Part shown: positions 24,009 through 35,319 of the stretch, piece by piece | Layout of the letters: the number at the start of each line of letters is the position of its first letter | How positions within the stretch are numbered: position 1 is the first letter of the stretch | Assembly: GCA_023375675.1 (NCBI GenBank) | Contig: JALQBC010000015.1 | Span: 558,001 to 622,000 of the forward strand | Source of the DNA: Cytospora piceicola | Lineage: Eukaryota > Ascomycota > Sordariomycetes > Diaporthales > Cytosporaceae | Direction: 5' to 3' | Length of the DNA: 64,000 nt | Position numbers and translations under genes: made by a program | The notes under the pieces: model-generated | What the model saw: only the letters and a program-made list of their open reading frames with translations | The model's database searches: none | What the model was told of the DNA's origin: nothing

Positions 24009-24970
24009 GATGCCCAATGAGATGATCTATGGTCGGATTACTTTGATGAAAACGAGTTCAGTGAATATCAACCACGAATACACGAGTTACTTGGTTCGAA
24101 AAAGGAAAAGTGAGAGCAGGTGAGTTCTCAGCATCGAAGAGTTGGGAATGGCGAAAGATATAAAGGATCGCCCGCCGGGCGCCCGCCGGCCTGCCCATCC
24201 CCCCTCCTCCCCGGTGTACCTGGTATTTGTGGAACTACTCTCCAGATTCCTATTCTGTAGCCAACAACAACATCGAACGAACCTTTTGGCGCGTGATTAT
24301 GCAAGCGGCTGGGAGGCTGATTGATTGAGCCCGTTGCAACTAACAGAACCTGCAGGTATGTTGGTGCAACATCGAAAACCAACAGGAACAAGTGTGGATA
24401 ATTACTTACGTAGAGCTGCAGGTACAATATACTAACACCTGGAACATGAAACGAATGCATCAGTCGACCGCGCCCCATCGGCTACCCAAGGTACTCAAGT
24501 ATACAATACATGATATCTCAATCAATTAACTGCATATTCAACGTTGATAGGAAAAACGTCTAAAGAGACAGAAGGAGTTGCTGCACAAGGGGCCCTCTGA
24601 AAAGTGAACTTCGAGGCAGGTTCCAGTGTCTTTCAAGCGTGGGTCTGAGAAGTGGGACGACACCTGTAGCGGTCCATCTCGCAGTGGATCCGGCCTGCTG
24701 CATGCAATTGATTACATGGTGGAATTCCAACATCTGAAGAACCAACTGACCTTGCCAACAACATGGAAAACTCCGAGCCTAAGAAGAAGTGCGGGGCGAG
24801 TATCCTTTATGGTTTTCTATATCTTGATAAGTAAAGCATCCCAACTCCATGGCTCTAGTGTTCATTTCCATTGCATCTCCTTGGACTAGAAATCCACCAC
24901 ATACTTTTCCTCACCTCACCTCACCTCACCTCACCTCAACTTACCTTACGTCCCCTTCATCGACCTGACA
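24009..24970. promoter_or_regulatory. Shared divergent promoter region
   Basis: The only sequence between the start codons of the GMC oxidoreductase (-) and the carboxymuconolactone-decarboxylase-like gene (+). It must hold both promoters. It contains a very GC-rich stretch (CGCCCGCCGGGCGCCCGCCGG, around 24169-24190) and, just before the plus-strand ATG, a TCACC pentamer repeat. No open frame here has support. Confidence 0.55.
24911..24940 (+). repeat. TCACC pentamer tandem repeat
   Basis: Five exact copies of TCACC followed by a degenerate sixth (TCAAC), ending 30 bases before the start codon of the downstream gene, so within its presumed 5' untranslated region. Confidence 0.9.
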
Positions 24971-25616
24971 ATGGCTCCCCGTTTTCCGATCGGAGAGGCA
25001 CCTGACCCGGCAACGCCCCAGCTGCTGGAGGACCAGATGAACGCGTTACACAATGGCCTCCTGCCGGTAGTGGAAGATGATGGGAGTGAATTGACGGGGT
25101 GGTGTGCTGCCTTCAGGTAATAACAGCCTTCATGTTATTGCAGCCTGGCGTTTCTTTATTTTTATGGATTACGACACATGCTGACCGTGGCCCTTATCTT
25201 TCAGCTATGTTCCAGTCGACGTGGTCCGGGGATTTATGGAGCTGAGCAAGGCATCGTACATGCCAAACCACATCAAGCCACGCAATCGGGAGCTCGCCAT
25301 CTTGGCTTTCGTATCGGGTTCGCCAACTCCTTACATGCTCAAAGTACATGGCGCTCGGGATGGAAAGAACCCGACTTCGCAATTCACATCAGAACAGCTT
25401 GAGGACGCTCTAGCAGGAAAGGTGCCGCAGGGTCTCGATGAAGAAGAGCAAAGTGTCTACCGCCTGGGCAAGGTTCTTTCCACCTTGAATGGTCCTCTGG
25501 ACGATGAGACGTGGAAGGAATACTCTTCCAAATTGCCAAGATCCGAGATCGTGGGGATAGCCAACTTCATTGGGGTCTTCCAATGGCTTACTCTTATGAT
25601 TCGACTCAGAGGATAG
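24971..25616 (+). CDS. Carboxymuconolactone decarboxylase/AhpD-like protein
   Basis: Two exons (24971-25116 and 25205-25616) encode 185 residues. The protein has the all-helical look of the carboxymuconolactone decarboxylase-like superfamily: a block SKASYMPNHIKPRNRELAIL, then SPTPYMLKVHGAR in the place of the usual helix with the active-site histidine, and a C-terminal IVGIANFIGVFQWL helix. I do not see the CxxC pair of AhpD peroxidases, so thiol-peroxidase activity is not supported. Fungal paralogues often act in, or sit beside, secondary-metabolite or aromatic pathways. It shares a promoter region with the GMC oxidoreductase and may be co-expressed with it; that is inference. Family assignment rests on pattern only. 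Confidence 0.7.
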
Positions 25617-27126
25617 GCTAGCAGGTTGACTTTACGCAGGGAAGAAGGATGTTATAGGCTTGCATGCTGGGGATCTCAAATAGATGGCGATGCTCAGCCA
25701 GACGCTGGTGTTCAACATTCAGCCACCCCGAGGAAACTTGAGAACAATTGAGCCAGATTGAGACGTAGTATATTCTTTCGCCTATTACTTGGATCACGGA
25801 ATTGTCAATCTAGCCTTTCTGAAAAATTTGTTGTAACCACAAGGCCTGCTCAACAGCACGGTATTTGTGGGGGGTCGTCACATAGCCTACAGAGTTAGAC
25901 ATGACACCGAGAAGGCACGGCCGCCCGGCCATCGTACGTGGCTCGCTCGAATCTCGATGCCGAGTTGCTCTGTTCGGAGGCATTTTTCGTGCCAACAGCA
26001 GCACTAGGCCGTAACATCTGGGTCCAAAACATCGCTCTCAGCTACCCTAGGGTAATCGGAGGCGCACCGCAAGCTATGTGTGCTATTTCCAAACCAACAT
26101 ATCTCCAAGCAGCCTGATTTGGTAGATCTTACCTTTATATAGGGCTTTATTGGTCGATCGCCGAGCACTGTACAGGCTTAAAGTGGGAATGATTATCGTT
26201 TCGATGGAAATCGGTTGGTCACAGTGGGGCGTTGCATGTTCGATAATTGTAAGGACGACAGGTCTGGTAGGGGGGCGGCCCCGTATCGCGACAGCCCCCT
26301 CCCCGGCGACGATGTGTACATATATGTGGCTTCACTCAATGTAACTATTGGCGGGGCGAAATAGCTTCATTTTGGCCCAAAATAACTTCTCGGTATTTAA
26401 AAGTGAATCGGACGGGGAATTGTCAAGACCGCTTTCTGTATCCTCATATTGTCTAAGTATGTGCTGGAAACAGGCATGCCGACGTGGATATTTGAGAAGA
26501 TATTTGCAGTCAACGAACACTAGAAAACAAACCGCCACCGTCCAAGCGCTGTGTTTTCGGGCTAGCCAGCTTCCATCACATCACAAGCCTTCCCTAGGGT
26601 CGCTTCGACCCAACTGGCACTGCAGATATGTGTTGGGCAGCACTGAGAGGCAAGAAAGCCTTGTATGTGGACAATTTGGCATATCTCTTCATTCGCTGCC
26701 TAGTCAGACCGAGAATTATGTATTATGCAGCTACTACTTGTAGTAAAACATAATCGCACTCACTCGCTACTTATTTGTAGAAAGTAAAAGACTAGCCGGT
26801 ACCCGGGAAACTAGGGTATTATTTTTATTGTAAGTAGTGACTGTGTTCTCAACTCGCGGCACATATAACGATTGCTTCGTTCTTCCTTTTGGGCCGTTCC
26901 ACCCTGCCCAAGGGTAATTGAAGTAGCACCTTAGCCTGTTTGCTATATATTCACAACCCTTAGGTCAGACTACATTAACAATACCTGAAAAGCCTGCTTT
27001 CGTATATAGAAGTATTTTCTTAGACTTGTTTCCTCGCATATGCTGGTGTCCTCTGTTAGTAGAAAATACAAACAACACGGTCCAGAGATAGATGAGCTCT
27101 CCTATTATTCCCTGTAGTCTGTATAA
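25617..27126. other. Intergenic region without a supported gene
   Basis: About 1.5 kb between the CMD-like gene and the F-box-like gene, whose 3' ends face each other. It is moderately AT-rich with short open frames only. It contains one exact copy of the palindrome TACCCTAGGGTA at 26043-26054 and a related CCCTAGGG near 26594. Confidence 0.5.
26043..26054. repeat. Palindrome TACCCTAGGGTA, copy 1
   Basis: An exact 12-base palindrome between the CMD-like and F-box-like genes. Identical copies occur at 38887-38898 and 47748-47759, and a one-mismatch copy at 61323-61334, all outside coding sequence. Confidence 0.8.
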
Positions 27127-28638
27127 TCAAGATTCACCGGGAACATCTTGCCACCAGGGAAAATCCTCCTTAACCATCTTCAGCTCGGGCGACTCATCCC
27201 ACAGCTTGACAAAGTACTCCCTCGTGCCCTTAGCATCCAAGCGTCCTTCGTCCCACATTACATAACCCTGCCTTCTCAGCTCGTTCGGCACGTACTCTCC
27301 ATGTAGGTTGGAGTACTTTCCTCCCCATAACAGCACCCATGCCCGCGGCGGTCGACCACTGTCATCGCCTGTGAACGTCAAGGCGTCCCCACTCTCCTCG
27401 GCACGATCCTTATCGTTAGGATCGTCCTGACGTCTGTCGCACTGGGCTACGGCCGACGAAGCCACCTGGAAGAAGCTGTTCTGAATGGGGTTAAGAGACT
27501 TGCCCATCAAGCTCACGAGGTCGTCATGATCTTTGGTCCTGAACATGTGGAATGCCAGCCGGAGACCGCCACGTCCCAAGGTGCCATTCAGAAATTCTGT
27601 ATGAGGGGAGGGTACAAGGTCAGCTAGCTACTCTGTGGGATATGCGGTGTAGGAAAAGGGCGTACCATCATAGTCTCGGTCAATCTCAAAAGAGCCTTCC
27701 GGTTCGAACTCAAGGTCATCCTTGAACTTAGGGTTCCCTGGGTCAAAGTCCCACTTCACCTCTACAATGATCTGTTCGTACTTTTCCTTGACAAAGCTGT
27801 AGATGCAGCAAATCTCCTCGACTTCCCAGGGTTCAAATTCAGAGAAGAAGAGCTGTTGTATGTATGAGCCCAGGAAAGCGGAAGACTCGAACTGGGTACC
27901 GCCAAAAAGATGACAAAAGATCTCGAACCGGTAAAAGGCGCGGATAATCCGCGTATTCTCAATCCTACTCATGTTACCATGGGCAGTGTCGCTGAGGATT
28001 GATGCTGCAGGTCTAGCTGATGAATTGTCGAGAGCCCAAGTAACGAAATGGGCAGCCAAGGGCCGCACAGTCCGTGTATAGAACCAGGTCATCCAGCGGA
28101 GGTCGTCAAGCGAGAACATGTGAGGTGTCGGCCGCTCTTCACCATGACATCGCCAACCATGGTACAAGGTGAGAAAGTCGGTAACATTCGAGTTTGGTCC
28201 CCTCCGCGGCCCGATTTTAGATGAGCGAGACTTAAAGGCGGCATAGACATCGACAAACAGCTCATCGCCCAGTTCTGCCTGGAGCGCCTGGGCCAGAATA
28301 GATTTGCGGTTGCTGCGGTATTGTGCGAAGTAGACTGGGGATGCGTGGATAACCGCTCGAAGTGTCCGTAGGTCAGGCACGTCGGAGAGGATACGGATTC
28401 TCAGCTCGGCGGGCAGATTCTCCAGTGTCGGACTAGGACACGCCAGGGCCTGCACCTCTTTACTTGTGCCGGCGGCCTTGTCTGCATTGCCGAATGTATC
28501 TTGCTCGTGTGACCGATCAGACACAGCAATGTCGTCTGATTCGGAACTGTCCGTGTTGGGGTCGATAGATGTTTTGACATTCGTCGGGTCATTGAGCGTG
28601 GGACTTTCAGGGCTTAGCCCGGAGAGGGGCCGAGTCAT
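27127..28638 (-). CDS. F-box-like protein, function unknown
   Basis: Two exons (28638-27666 and 27596-27127) encode 480 residues. Residues 1-70 are polar and probably disordered. Residues 71-105 (TLENLPAELRIRILSDVPDL...) match the short F-box-like motif common in large fungal families, which would contact Skp1 in an SCF ubiquitin ligase. The remainder is a conserved-looking helical region with many aromatic residues and no repeat that I recognise. The open frame extends upstream to 28758, but the ATG at 28638 starts a sensible protein. A Tc1/mariner relic is inserted about 300 bases upstream and a telomere-like CCCTAA repeat lies about 235 bases upstream. The target and partner are unknown. 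Confidence 0.75.
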
Positions 28639-28872
28639 TGTGAAGTAGTGAGGGGTTCTCGTAAGTGAGTGTTTGGTGAGAAAGGTGGAAGCAGAGTAAG
28701 AAACACGAGGTGAGACGCTTAAAGAACCGAGGTGGCAGCCGTGGTGTCTGAACAGCAAGCAGGGTTAAGGTTGGTGGGCGGTGGTCCACAGGAGCCTGGG
28801 AGGAAGCGCTAATGGAAAGGCCGTTAGGGCTGTTTCCGCTTTTTGGCAAGTGTTTGGTGCCCGGATACGAGC

Positions 28873-28887
28873 CCCTAACCCTAACCC
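28873..28887. repeat. Telomere-like CCCTAA repeat (telobox)
   Basis: The string CCCTAACCCTAACCC is two and a half copies of the fungal telomere repeat (TTAGGG on the other strand), between the F-box-like start codon and the transposon. It is too short to be telomere; a protein-binding telobox in the promoter or 5' leader, or a chance or repair-inserted repeat, are the options. Confidence 0.7.
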
Positions 28888-28936
28888 TTTTCTCTCTCAC
28901 TTATATAGATGAACCTACTTGATCAGTCAGTACTTA

Positions 28937-30322
28937 CAGTGGGTCGATAAAAATAACGATTCTAACGCGATTTTTCGCGCTAATCTCGCACCCTCTTTTT
29001 AACTCTCCCTTTTACAACTACAACCACGATAGTATCGCCGTAACCTCGTCGCTTTAAACAGTACTATTTACCTTATACGAGGACTAAGATTATTATAGAA
29101 TATTATTTAGGCTAAACTAAGCGAGTCCTTTTTACGAAATACGACGTTTTCGTAGGCTTTTTATTTAGAATCGTTGCTTATTACGATGTCTAGATTAAAG
29201 CGTAATCTTCTTTTAGCCGTAACGTACTTAAAAAGATTACTAACGATTAACTTAAACAGGTCTTCGATATTATCGAAAGACAACCTTTTATTTACCCTTA
29301 AAATCTAATTAGAAAAGCCTGTTTAACATACTGTAAAAGGACTTTAATTAGACGCTTTAAGGTTAATAGTATTAATTACGTTAAAGTATTTCGACGGCCT
29401 TTTATTATAGAAATAGTAGCTGTAAAGCGCTTTACGTATACTCGCCTTTATATCCGAAAGCCCTTTTCTTTTTAAAAACGTGTTATTTAATTAGATAAAT
29501 TAACTATCGCTCGAAGAGACGGTAACTATACGAAGTATATATAGTATCGCCGCGTAAGTTAATTTACTTTCTTACGCTAAGCCGATTTCTAATAGCTACG
29601 ATTTTTATATAAGATAAACAACTATTACTTTAAAACGTATAACTAAAAGCGAAGCTATTATAATATTCTTAGATATTTTAAGGCGCCTTTTTATTTAATA
29701 GACAGACTTCTCTTATACCCTTAGTAAGAAATCCGAACTCTGCTTACGACAGTATAGATTTAATACGAATACTCGAGCTTTATAAAGAAACTTTAAAAAC
29801 TATTTATAAGCTTAGGTCTATTTTTTAATAAAACAACGTTCCTGTTTATACGGTACGGATTATAATAGCGTAGCTAAAGTAATTTTACGATAAAAATAGT
29901 ATAGAATTACTCGATTACCCTCTTTATAGTCTTAACCTTAATCCGATCGAAAACGTATAGAAGTTACTTAAAGAAGAGATTAATAAAAGATACCTCGAGC
30001 TCGCTACCCTTAGTATAAACTAAGACTCGTATATAAGATTAGTACAGGTAGCGATTAAAGTATAAGAAAAGATTAAATAAAGTATACTTCGAAAGCTAGC
30101 TTTAAGTATACTACGACGACTTAAGGCTGTTATTAAGGCCGGGGGCTATTATATAAAATACTAGATAGTTGTAATTTGAATACGATTAATTCGTGTAACT
30201 AGAAATCTAATTTGCTAGTAAATTGTATATGATTTAAAAGATCTGTTATATTTGAAAGTGGTTGAGTTAATACTGTGATTTAGTGTGGTTTGGGTAGAAT
30301 CGTTATTTTTGTCCATCGACTG
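28937..30322. mobile_element. RIP-mutated Tc1/mariner-type DNA transposon relic
   Basis: A complete but dead element of 1386 bases. The ends are 28-base inverted repeats beginning CAGT (28937-28964 and 30295-30322), with only four mismatches, and each end abuts a TA, the target duplication of Tc1/mariner elements. On the plus strand at 29913-29960 the frame reads DYPLYSLNLNPIENV and then a stop, a decayed form of the catalytic-domain motif of these transposases; the stop replaces the usual tryptophan, as expected from TGG to TAG. Throughout the element CA and TG dinucleotides are almost absent while TA is very frequent and CG is retained, which is the signature of RIP acting on CpA. No transposase open frame survives. 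The insertion lies about 300 bases upstream of the F-box-like start codon. Confidence 0.9.
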
Positions 30323-31353
30323 TACATGTGACGTAAAAACGGAACCGCTATTGCTGTGCAATAGCGACCACCTTATATTTCGTAACATTACATCACATAT
30401 TTTCTCAGTAAGGACACCGTTTTAGGTTTTTTGATAATAACTTCTATATGTTACGCAGCAGACAAGACGTTCATTGGCAACATAGCCTGAGCGATGGGGC
30501 CTAAGGATTCAGCTCCCTCTATTTGGGAGCTCAAGTCTTGCTCCTGAATCCGGCTGACTCCTAAACTAGGCCCAATCCAGTAATGGTTTCCAAGACATGC
30601 TCCTACGACAGCAACGTGACCAGGACGACCAGCTGCGAGCCAGGGCCAGGGCCATGTTCACTTGAGTATCGCAAGGGCCCTGGTCTACGCCTCCAATTCG
30701 TTGTAACAGTGCAGTCTAAATACGTCTGACCCAGGCCTCTAGGATGGAGCCCTATTAGGACATTCGAAGGGCGACCGAGCAGGCGATATAAATCAGAATA
30801 GCAATGGATCTGCGCCAGGAGCCAATCAATTCTGAGGCTTGAGCAGAGAATCAAACATGGCTGGAGGTCGACAGGTACTGTTGTCGTTCTGTTCCCCCAG
30901 GTGCCATGAGGCCACTAGCTGGCCCACAGGGCCCTTGAGAAGTACGGTCGTATCACGGTATCGCAGAAACTAAGATTTGCAGTCAGAAAAACTAAGAAAA
31001 GGTATCCTCCAGAAGTGGATATGCCGTAGGATAATCACCTGGAAGGCCGATGACCTGAGGGAATATCCCCACACTGATGAGACTGGCCATCAAGGTTGTA
31101 GAGGGTCGAAAGGATACACTTTGGTCTATTATTGAACTCATTCTCGAGTATGTATATATACACGTAGTATTTCGTGCTACCATATCTCAATTATTCCGTC
31201 TCCTGTATCACTCTCACACTCTTCAGCATCCCTTTTCCATCTTCTTCCTTTCCCATAACTTTAACTTGTTGCGCAGGACGCTTCTATTCAACTCATTATC
31301 ACCAATCCACCTCCCAGTATTCTCTTTTCAACTTCCTGTTTTCGTATCTCATC
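30323..31353. other. Intergenic region and promoter of small charged-protein gene
   Basis: Non-coding sequence right of the transposon. Composition returns to normal immediately after the element. A TATA-like string (TATATATACA, near 31151-31160) lies about 200 bases upstream of the next start codon and is followed by a pyrimidine-rich leader. A short minus-strand open frame at 30603-30854 has no support. Confidence 0.5.
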
Positions 31354-32208
31354 ATGTCTTCTCCCAAGTCTATCAAGTCTAACTCCTCTGTCTCTTCCAT
31401 CAAGTCCGACATCTCCACCTTGTCAGATGATTCCTTCAGGGCCGGCAACAAGTTGACAGAAGCCCTTACCGCCCTACTGGACGAACAGGGCATCTTCACC
31501 GTCCGCAAACAAGTGTCTCACGACGCGAAGAAGCTTGACCCAAAGAAGGCTCCCGTCAAGAATGTCAAGTTTGAAAATGGCTCAGGAAAGATCAACGAGG
31601 ATTACTACGCGTACAAGGCCGAGGTCGAGAAGATAAAGCCCCTGAAGGACGCATACACGGCCTCACAGAAAGCCGCCAAGAATGCGTCCACTGCGGCGCC
31701 TCATGAGAAATGTATCAAGGACGCTGAGGCATGGAAGAAGCAGGCTGTGAAGTAAGTCCCCATTAATTCTACCCTCATGCCTCCATCCCACGTGCCCACT
31801 ACCCACCTGGGCACCAATGAGAGCCTCATTTGGGCATACCACCATGCTTGCTCCCCAGGCACCCTGACCGATAATTCCATACAACTCTGAACATCAAGCT
31901 GACCAATGCACGTACCCTCAGGGCCGGTAGTATGCGGATCAAGTTCCTTCAGGTTCACCAAGAGGAACTGAAGAGCCACCTGTCTATCAAGTCCACTAAG
32001 GACCATATCAAGCAAGGTGAATTGAACCTCAAGTCAGCCGACGCAGCTTTGATAGAAATTGGCCACCAGGAGAGGAGTGAGTTATTCGGATGGCGTGGCC
32101 ACCTACCCCTACCTAACATCAAAGTATCAACAAATAAAGGGGCTGACCATTCGAACAGAGATTGTCTTGTTGGCTAAGAAGCTTGCAGCAGAGAGCAGCA
32201 AGAAGTAG
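31354..32208 (+). CDS. Small lysine-rich protein, function unknown
   Basis: Three exons (31354-31751, 31922-32076, 32159-32208) encode 200 residues; phases match and all introns are GT-AG. The N-terminus is a Ser/Lys-rich low-complexity stretch (MSSPKSIKSNSS and so on). The body is dominated by lysine, alanine, glutamate and aspartate in patterns that suggest long helices, perhaps a coiled coil, ending in AAESSKK. There is no signal peptide, membrane segment or recognised domain. It may be a lineage-restricted fungal protein. The first intron is long for this window (170 bases). I cannot propose a function. Confidence 0.65.
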
Positions 32209-32821
32209 GCATGTATAATCTAAATATACAACTACAAGACCCTTCTTTGGTGGATAGGATGAGCTTCGAGCTTGCTCACGGTTCATGAATATGAGGAAGT
32301 CTGCAGTATCGTAGCAGAATCAGAGGTCTTCTCCGCTTATATACACAACATCAATGAAAACCAATCTGGGCCGGTCCCCATGATTCCATCTGCTTCGGCG
32401 CGTTATAGTACTACTTCGTTCTTGTCACATTCTCCAGATGTCCACAAGATATGTACGGGCTACTAGAAGATGCCAGGTCAAAGAAATGTGAGCCGGCGAT
32501 GCCTATTTGCGGTATGATCATATCCAGAAAGAAGAAAAGAAAAGCCGCAAGACAATCCATTTAGTCTTAGATAGTCTTGAAATGCAGCGCATATTTTATA
32601 CCCATTGGGTTTCGGAGCCCTTGATCGCCGATGACAGCTGGACTCTCATATGTCCATTGTCTTTGGATAAAGTGGAATATACTTAGGTATGGAGCACCTG
32701 CGGGGTCAGCGAACTCTTTTCTGACAACATCACTTGGCGAATGGCAGCATCACAAACGGCCACCTCCCTCCAGTACAACAACAACACTGAATTCGAAAGT
32801 GTGACCTGATGACGACCCATA
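32209..32821. other. Intergenic spacer
   Basis: The 3' tail of the small charged-protein gene and the promoter of the 2EXR gene. Only short frames occur and I see no motif. Confidence 0.5.
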
Positions 32822-33715
32822 ATGCAAAGAATGTCCACAATGAACCAAACGGGACTCAGCAGACTTCCGCTCGAAATCCGCCAGGCCATATGGGAAGAAT
32901 GCCTCCCGGACCCAATAACCTCCTCAGAGCTTTACTTCTACAATCGTGACGACTTTCGACCCAACGAAGCGTCAGCCAGCGACGACAAACCGGGGGTCCA
33001 CGCCAAGTTCAAGGTCGTTGTTCACTATCCCGTCGTACTGCACGTCTGCCATGAAGCCCGCGAGTACGCATGGAAGAGCCACGGCATCTCATTCCAACAG
33101 TTCCCACGACGAGAAAGACATATCCGTGGCAGGCCACCCTTTAGCCATGTGCTAATGCCATGCCGACCATATCGCCCCGAGACTGATGTTTTCGTCTATA
33201 GCGAAGACAACATCAGCGATTTATGGGAGATACCCAACCGGCAACGCAATGATCCCACAAATGTCTTCAGGGGTGTTCGCCATTTTGCACTCGGATCCTG
33301 GCACGTGAAGGACATAGACACCTTTAGGTTCTGGCTCACTTTTCTGTGTACACTCCCTGCCCTGCGGCATGTCTCGATCATCTTCAAACATTACTGGGGT
33401 TTCCCGGATACTTCTCAGGACGGGTGTGAATTCCGACATTTCGCTCTGGCGCCTTTCACTGAGGAGACCGCATTGCTGCATCCCATTCTTGACAGGGCTC
33501 ATGATCCAGAGTCGCGTGCATTGAGAGTGACAGTGATATTGAAGGAACTTAAGGAAGAACTATCTATGATAGGCCCCGAGTTGGTGGCCAAGGGTGATGC
33601 GCCATGGAATGAGGAGTCGGGCGGGTGGCTGTTCAACTTCAGTGCGGAAAGAATGGTTGCGGATCCTGTCGAGTCCGGTCGCGCAGTGAGACGTTTCAAG
33701 ACATATAATGGCTGA
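32822..33715 (+). CDS. 2EXR domain protein
   Basis: An intronless gene of 297 residues. The N-terminus has the fungal 2EXR pattern: LSRLPLEIRQAIWEECLP at residues 12-29, then a strand-rich segment, then VVLHVCHEAREYAWK, the conserved EAR/ESR block that gives the family its name. The rest aligns with the typical continuation (DTDVFVYSED-like segment, then FALGSWHVKD). The 2EXR family is greatly expanded in filamentous fungi, often in accessory regions, and its biochemical role is unknown. The start at 32822 is the first ATG; in-frame ATGs at 32831 and 32840 would shorten the protein by only a few residues. Confidence 0.85.
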   Translation: MQRMSTMNQTGLSRLPLEIRQAIWEECLPDPITSSELYFYNRDDFRPNEASASDDKPGVHAKFKVVVHYPVVLHVCHEAREYAWKSHGISFQQFPRRERHIRGRPPFSHVLMPCRPYRPETDVFVYSEDNISDLWEIPNRQRNDPTNVFRGVRHFALGSWHVKDIDTFRFWLTFLCTLPALRHVSIIFKHYWGFPDTSQDGCEFRHFALAPFTEETALLHPILDRAHDPESRALRVTVILKELKEELSMIGPELVAKGDAPWNEESGGWLFNFSAERMVADPVESGRAVRRFKTYNG

Positions 33716-34059
33716 TCGGTACAAATCGGAGAAGTTCCAAATTCGAGAATTGTTAAGTTCAGAACTACATAGACCTTCAACCGACCGGAGCTGAATTCCG
33801 AACCTCTGACTTTTTCAGCCTAATCAGTGGGTGATATTTGGAGGAGAAATTGAGTCAACAGTATGAGCCTGTATACACATGTGATGAAGTTTGAAGGAAT
33901 AAAGGTAATATTTGAAGCGGAACCAGTTATGTTTGCCTCAGGACCAGTCTTTAGACTTGTAACAGAACCTTGGAAAAACATGTGCGACGGTTCACGTCCA
34001 TACCGCGCACTGGTAGGCTGCAAAGGGCATCATAGTAATCTTCACAGGTAGAACGGTAG
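33716..34059. other. Short intergenic spacer
   Basis: The 3' tail of the 2EXR gene up to the RIP-mutated patch. An open frame of 62 codons (33863-34051) on the plus strand, with a 67-codon antisense partner, has no recognisable feature. Confidence 0.4.
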
Positions 34060-34790
34060 GTTTACTAACCTAGTGATAATTTCTAATTATAACAAACTAT
34101 CGCTATAAAGACCTTTAAATTAAATCTGACAGAACCTTTAAGGAGTCCTTATTTTAAAGACTGATTCGACCTTTGACGATAGCTTAACAGATATAACGGA
34201 GGTCTTTTTCTAAAAGTAGTTATAAGCCTAAAGGGGGCCTTTTAATCGAGGTGGACTTATTTTGATCGAGGTAGACTTGTTTAATCGAGGTGTACTTATT
34301 CTCGAGGTAATTATAAAAGGAAGGTACGATTCCCTTTATAAAGGTTGTCTACTTTATTTAAGGTGCCCCGGGAGGTTTATATACGTACTACGCTAAGGTA
34401 CGAAGACTAACCGTTAAAGATTCTCTTTACCGTTTAACTATACTAGTTCCTTTCGATTTAAAGGTTTATAACGAGGGCTTCGATTGATCTTGATAATTAA
34501 TCTTAATGATTAATCTTAATAGATTAATCTTAATTGATTTTAATCCTGAGGGCTGGCTAAGCTAGCGTACCTACCTTCGGTCTTAAAATCTGGTGATAGA
34601 TTCTAGTGAAGTCTTTCGAGAAAGGAAGGAACTTCGGGAAAGGAACGGTACCTAGATACATACCTAAGTAGCTAGAAATAAGGTAGCCTTAACGGAAGAA
34701 GGATCGCCATTTCTGAAAATAAAGACCTTACCGTCGAACCTACCTTTTTCAAGAAAGATTACCTTTCGTACGAGTCCATCATTTTACTCC
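34060..34790. repeat. RIP-mutated repeat fragment of unknown class
   Basis: About 0.7 kb that is AT-rich and poor in CA/TG dinucleotides, like the Tc1/mariner relic, but with no open frame or transposase motif. It holds internal short repeats: three spaced copies of ATCGAGGTRKACTT near 34232-34300, and four imperfect copies of a TTAATCTTAAT unit near 34494-34545. The edges are uncertain because I found neither terminal inverted repeats nor a clear target duplication. A fragment or solo LTR of a retrotransposon is possible. Confidence 0.6.
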
Positions 34791-35319
34791 GTGATCGTTT
34801 TTCCAGAAAGTCTATCACTAACTTTCCAATATAGTCATACACATACAAAATTGTTAGTAATTCAAGGAAACCAATAGTCTATTGATCACCTACCCGCCAT
34901 AGTGCCCGTCTCAAAATGTAGGTCCTAAGATACCCTTCTAACTCTGGACTATTATTCTATTAGCGAGGGTCCCAGTGATTGCCATTACACCCCACCAGTG
35001 CGCGGTATAGCCCCCCCCCCCCCGCCCCGTCGCGCATGTTTTTTCCGTGAACCTCGAAAGAATCTACCGTGCTTCCCAGCTATTACGATTACGTAACATC
35101 GTTCTTGTGAAAGGCAGGTAGGCAACGTAATGTCAAAAATTAATACAGTCATCTCTCAATTCATTGTGGTATCATTTGGTTGGTTTAGAGCTACACTAGC
35201 TCCATCGTCCCTGATGGACACTCCCCGTGACCCTGCGGCCAACACGACCCTAGAAAATTCGCTGAACGCACACACTGTGCTCTCATTTGCTTCCAGCCAC
35301 CCGGTCTGTTCCATGGGAC
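34791..35319. other. Intergenic spacer with poly-C tract
   Basis: Non-coding sequence downstream of con-6. It includes a run of 13 cytosines at 35011-35023 followed by GCCCCGTCGCGC. No supported gene. Confidence 0.5.

Noticed and set aside
35011..35023. 13-base C run
   Set aside because: Simple homopolymer, possibly length-variable or a sequencing artefact; no function can be supported.
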